Source of the DNA: JACIYW01 sp014359745
GTDB taxonomy: Bacteria > Pseudomonadota > Alphaproteobacteria > Rhodobacterales > Rhodobacteraceae
NCBI GenBank assembly: GCA_050433985.1
Contig: JBNPWE010000028.1
Location: forward strand, 1-24,484
DNA length: 24,484 nucleotides
Reading direction: 5' to 3'
Shown: piece by piece, positions 23,405-24,484 of the stretch
Numbering within the stretch: the first letter of the stretch is position 1
How the letters are laid out: every line of letters starts with the position of its first letter
The notes under the pieces: generated by a model
The model's input: only the letters and a program-made list of their open reading frames with translations
Database searches by the model: none
Told to the model about the DNA's origin: nothing
Position numbers and translations under genes: made by a program

Positions 23405-23539
23405 ATGTCCAAGGGCGACAATCAGCGCGGCAACAAGGAAAAGAAGAAACCCAAACAGGAAAAGCCGAAAGTGCTCGCCACATCGGATTCGCAGGCCGGG
23501 AAGGCCGGGATCACGGTGTCGGGCAAGAAGGTGAAATGA
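23405..23539 (+). CDS. Small basic hypothetical protein (44 aa)
   Basis: The product begins MSKGDNQRGNKEKKKPKQEK and ends ITVSGKKVK. It is very Lys/Gln/Asn-rich and probably disordered, with no membrane segment. Similar 40-60 residue proteins with an opening like MSKG-x-x-QRGNKE-x-KKPK are, from memory, widespread in Alphaproteobacteria with no known role. The ATG at 23405 is preferred to an upstream one because GGAG lies eight bases before it and the family opening starts here. Its TGA forms TGATCA with the stop of the convergent gene, so the two genes end back to back. A possible -10 (CATAAT, 23290-23295) lies upstream after an imperfect direct repeat (AAGG-CTCTGGC-TAA twice, 23263-23294). 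Confidence 0.7.
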   Translation: MSKGDNQRGNKEKKKPKQEKPKVLATSDSQAGKAGITVSGKKVK

Positions 23540-23851
23540 TCAAAGCCAAGGGGGGTGCGCAATGAATGCGCACCCTACGGGCCTGCGCCCAAAATCCCGA
23601 AAGTGAACCAGAACGATATTGGCAGAAGCCCCGTACTTTTTCTCAAGTTCATCATACACCTCAATAGCCCTGTTCACATTCTCAAACGTCCGAACCTCAA
23701 TCTTGAGCCCAAGCCCATCATGCGCCCCCCCTTGATCTTGGGGGTAGCGCGGTGGAATTAGCTTGGTGTGCATGGAGCCGATCAGCACGCGGTCACTGAT
23801 CTTTACAAACACCGGATCGAGCTGGACCAGCATATGCAGATAATCGGTCAT
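23540..23851 (-). CDS. Hypothetical protein (103 aa), orphan
   Basis: I do not recognise this protein. It begins MTDYLHMLVQLDPVFVKISD and contains LIGSMHTKLIPPRY, GLGLKIEVRTFENVNRAIEV and YDELEKKYGASANIVLVHF, with no signal or membrane segment. The composition suggests a small mixed alpha/beta cytoplasmic fold. AGGGG five bases before the ATG at 23851 supports translation. The coding sequence is less GC-rich than the neighbouring chromosomal genes, and it sits between a REP-like palindrome and an IS110 remnant, so acquisition by transfer is plausible. Its last dozen residues (GCAFIAHPPWL) are encoded by the palindrome itself, suggesting that the original C-terminus was replaced. Confidence 0.5.
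   Translation of the reverse strand: MTDYLHMLVQLDPVFVKISDRVLIGSMHTKLIPPRYPQDQGGAHDGLGLKIEVRTFENVNRAIEVYDELEKKYGASANIVLVHFRDFGRRPVGCAFIAHPPWL
23553..23575. repeat. REP-like palindrome GGGTGCGCA-ATGAA-TGCGCACCC
   Basis: Perfect 9-base arms surround a 5-base loop just after the convergent stop codons, followed by TACGG. The core GGGTGCGCA...TGCGCACCCTACG resembles dispersed palindromic repeats I have seen in many bacterial genomes. As RNA it forms a strong hairpin that could act as a bidirectional 3' stabiliser, but no T-run follows. Confidence 0.75.
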
Positions 23852-23857
23852 GAGCAC

Positions 23858-24287
23858 CCCTGCCCGCCACCTTCCTACACCTCTGCGCCGCTGTCACCCG
23901 GAACGCGGCGTCATGGACGTGATCATGCAACATGGTTCGGTATGAGTGCTCGTATGACACCCCGCAGTGTGCGCCACCTGACGAAGGGCCAAGCCAGATT
24001 CTGTTGACAGCAGACCTTCTGTGGTTGCCGCCCGTGGTGCAAGAATTTTTTGACCCTACTTGCGCGTGATCGAGTGCGAACTTCTGTCAGGCCTCGTGAT
24101 GCGGCATTTTCAGAAGCCGCGGGCCGGTATGGTGATCAGCGGATCGGGTCCAAATCTGGAAATCGAGCTTTCAGCTCGTAGCCTGCTACTGGTTTTCCTA
24201 ATCCGGATCTGTTCGATCATTTTGCCCATTCAGGTCGTCGTCTTCTCACACCCCCTTGGCGCCGTTGCTAGCGGTTCGACATGAATA
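23858..24287. other. Gene-poor interval between orphan gene and transposase remnant
   Basis: I see no supported gene on either strand. Short open frames lack family features and ribosome binding sites. One small hairpin, CGAGCT-TTC-AGCTCG (24164-24178), lies about 110 bases beyond the transposase stop without a T-run. The right part presumably includes the non-coding end of the IS110-type element; this family lacks conspicuous terminal inverted repeats, so I cannot place the boundary. Confidence 0.5.
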
Positions 24288-24484
24288 TCATGCCGCAACT
24301 GCCCGCGCCGGATCTCTGTAGTCCTCGTTCTTCGTCAGCATCGCCCAGATCTGCCGGGCCATCTTGTTGGCCAGCGCGATCGCGACCAGCATCTTGGGCT
24401 TGCGCGCCAACATGCGTGACAGCCAGCTGCCCTCACTAATTGTGCGCTGCCCAAGCCAGTTCAGACGTGACATCGCGCCGATGA
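24288..24484 (-). mobile_element. IS110-family transposase, C-terminal part, continuing past the window
   Basis: The visible 64 residues read IGAMSRLNWLGQRTISEGSW, then LSRMLARKPKMLVAIALANK and MARQIWAMLTKNEDYRDP before the stop. The SWL-x-RML-x-RKP and VAIALANKMAR-x-x-WAM-x-T blocks are typical of the C-terminus of IS110-group transposases, which use a RuvC-like DEDD domain plus a Tnp_2 domain with a catalytic Ser and a bridge RNA. The N-terminal and catalytic parts lie outside the window, so intactness cannot be judged. An internal ATG at 24473 is not the true start. Confidence 0.85.

Noticed and set aside
24164..24178. Hairpin CGAGCT-TTC-AGCTCG
   Set aside because: No T-run on either strand and far from any stop codon; not supported as a terminator.
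24060..24284. 74-codon plus-strand frame with a hydrophobic middle
   Set aside because: It lies in the probable non-coding end of the IS110 element, with no ribosome binding site or family resemblance.
1..24484. CRISPR array, rRNA genes, toxin-antitoxin or defence cluster
   Set aside because: No regularly spaced repeats, no rRNA signatures and no nuclease, methylase or toxin families were seen on either strand.

Overview
The window is GC-rich alphaproteobacterial DNA, most likely from Rhodobacteraceae (order Rhodobacterales). This rests on the glyQ-DUF6446-glyS order, the FolB with a long C-terminal extension, the pyruvate phosphate dikinase with an unusual N-terminus, the prfB without a programmed frameshift, and the DUF3489-DUF2924-serine recombinase module. 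I recognised families by reading the sequence; no database search was run.

Layout. Positions 1-2630 are an eroded mobile module. An AlpA-type excisionase fragment (minus strand) and a DUF3489 fragment (plus strand) meet head to head at about 378-383. They are followed by an intact DUF2924 gene and a large serine recombinase, each gene overlapping the next by 1-4 bases. After a gene-poor spacer comes tRNA-Gln(TTG) at 2911-2985. From there to 21282 every credible gene is on the minus strand. In transcription order these are: glyQ, DUF6446, glyS, ppdK; a secreted cell wall hydrolase; folB, folP, glmM, an N-acetylmuramoyl-L-alanine amidase, mrcA (PBP1A), prfB; and kpsT, kpsE for capsule export. 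Downstream of the divergent glyQ promoter, on the plus strand, lies a secreted protein with a SPOR-like region, a peptidoglycan-binding domain and a trypsin-like domain whose catalytic residues look lost. A tiny basic protein, a convergent orphan gene, a REP-like palindrome and the C-terminus of an IS110-family transposase fill the right end.

How it works together. The core is an envelope cluster. GlmM makes glucosamine-1-phosphate for peptidoglycan and lipopolysaccharide precursors, PBP1A polymerises and cross-links murein, the amidase and the SleB/CwlJ-type hydrolase cut it, and the pseudo-protease probably binds it. KpsT/KpsE export capsule, although no KpsM permease is visible. FolB and FolP are two folate steps co-transcribed with glmM. 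GlyQ/GlyS, the release factor and PpdK are housekeeping functions.

Best leads: the degenerate protease with a SPOR-like N-terminus, the unexplained C-terminal half of FolB, a low-GC segment inside glyS, paired inverted repeats over the hydrolase promoter, a plus-strand intrinsic terminator with no plus-strand gene, and the truncated-gene junction at the left end. I found no convincing new multi-gene defence or mobile system.
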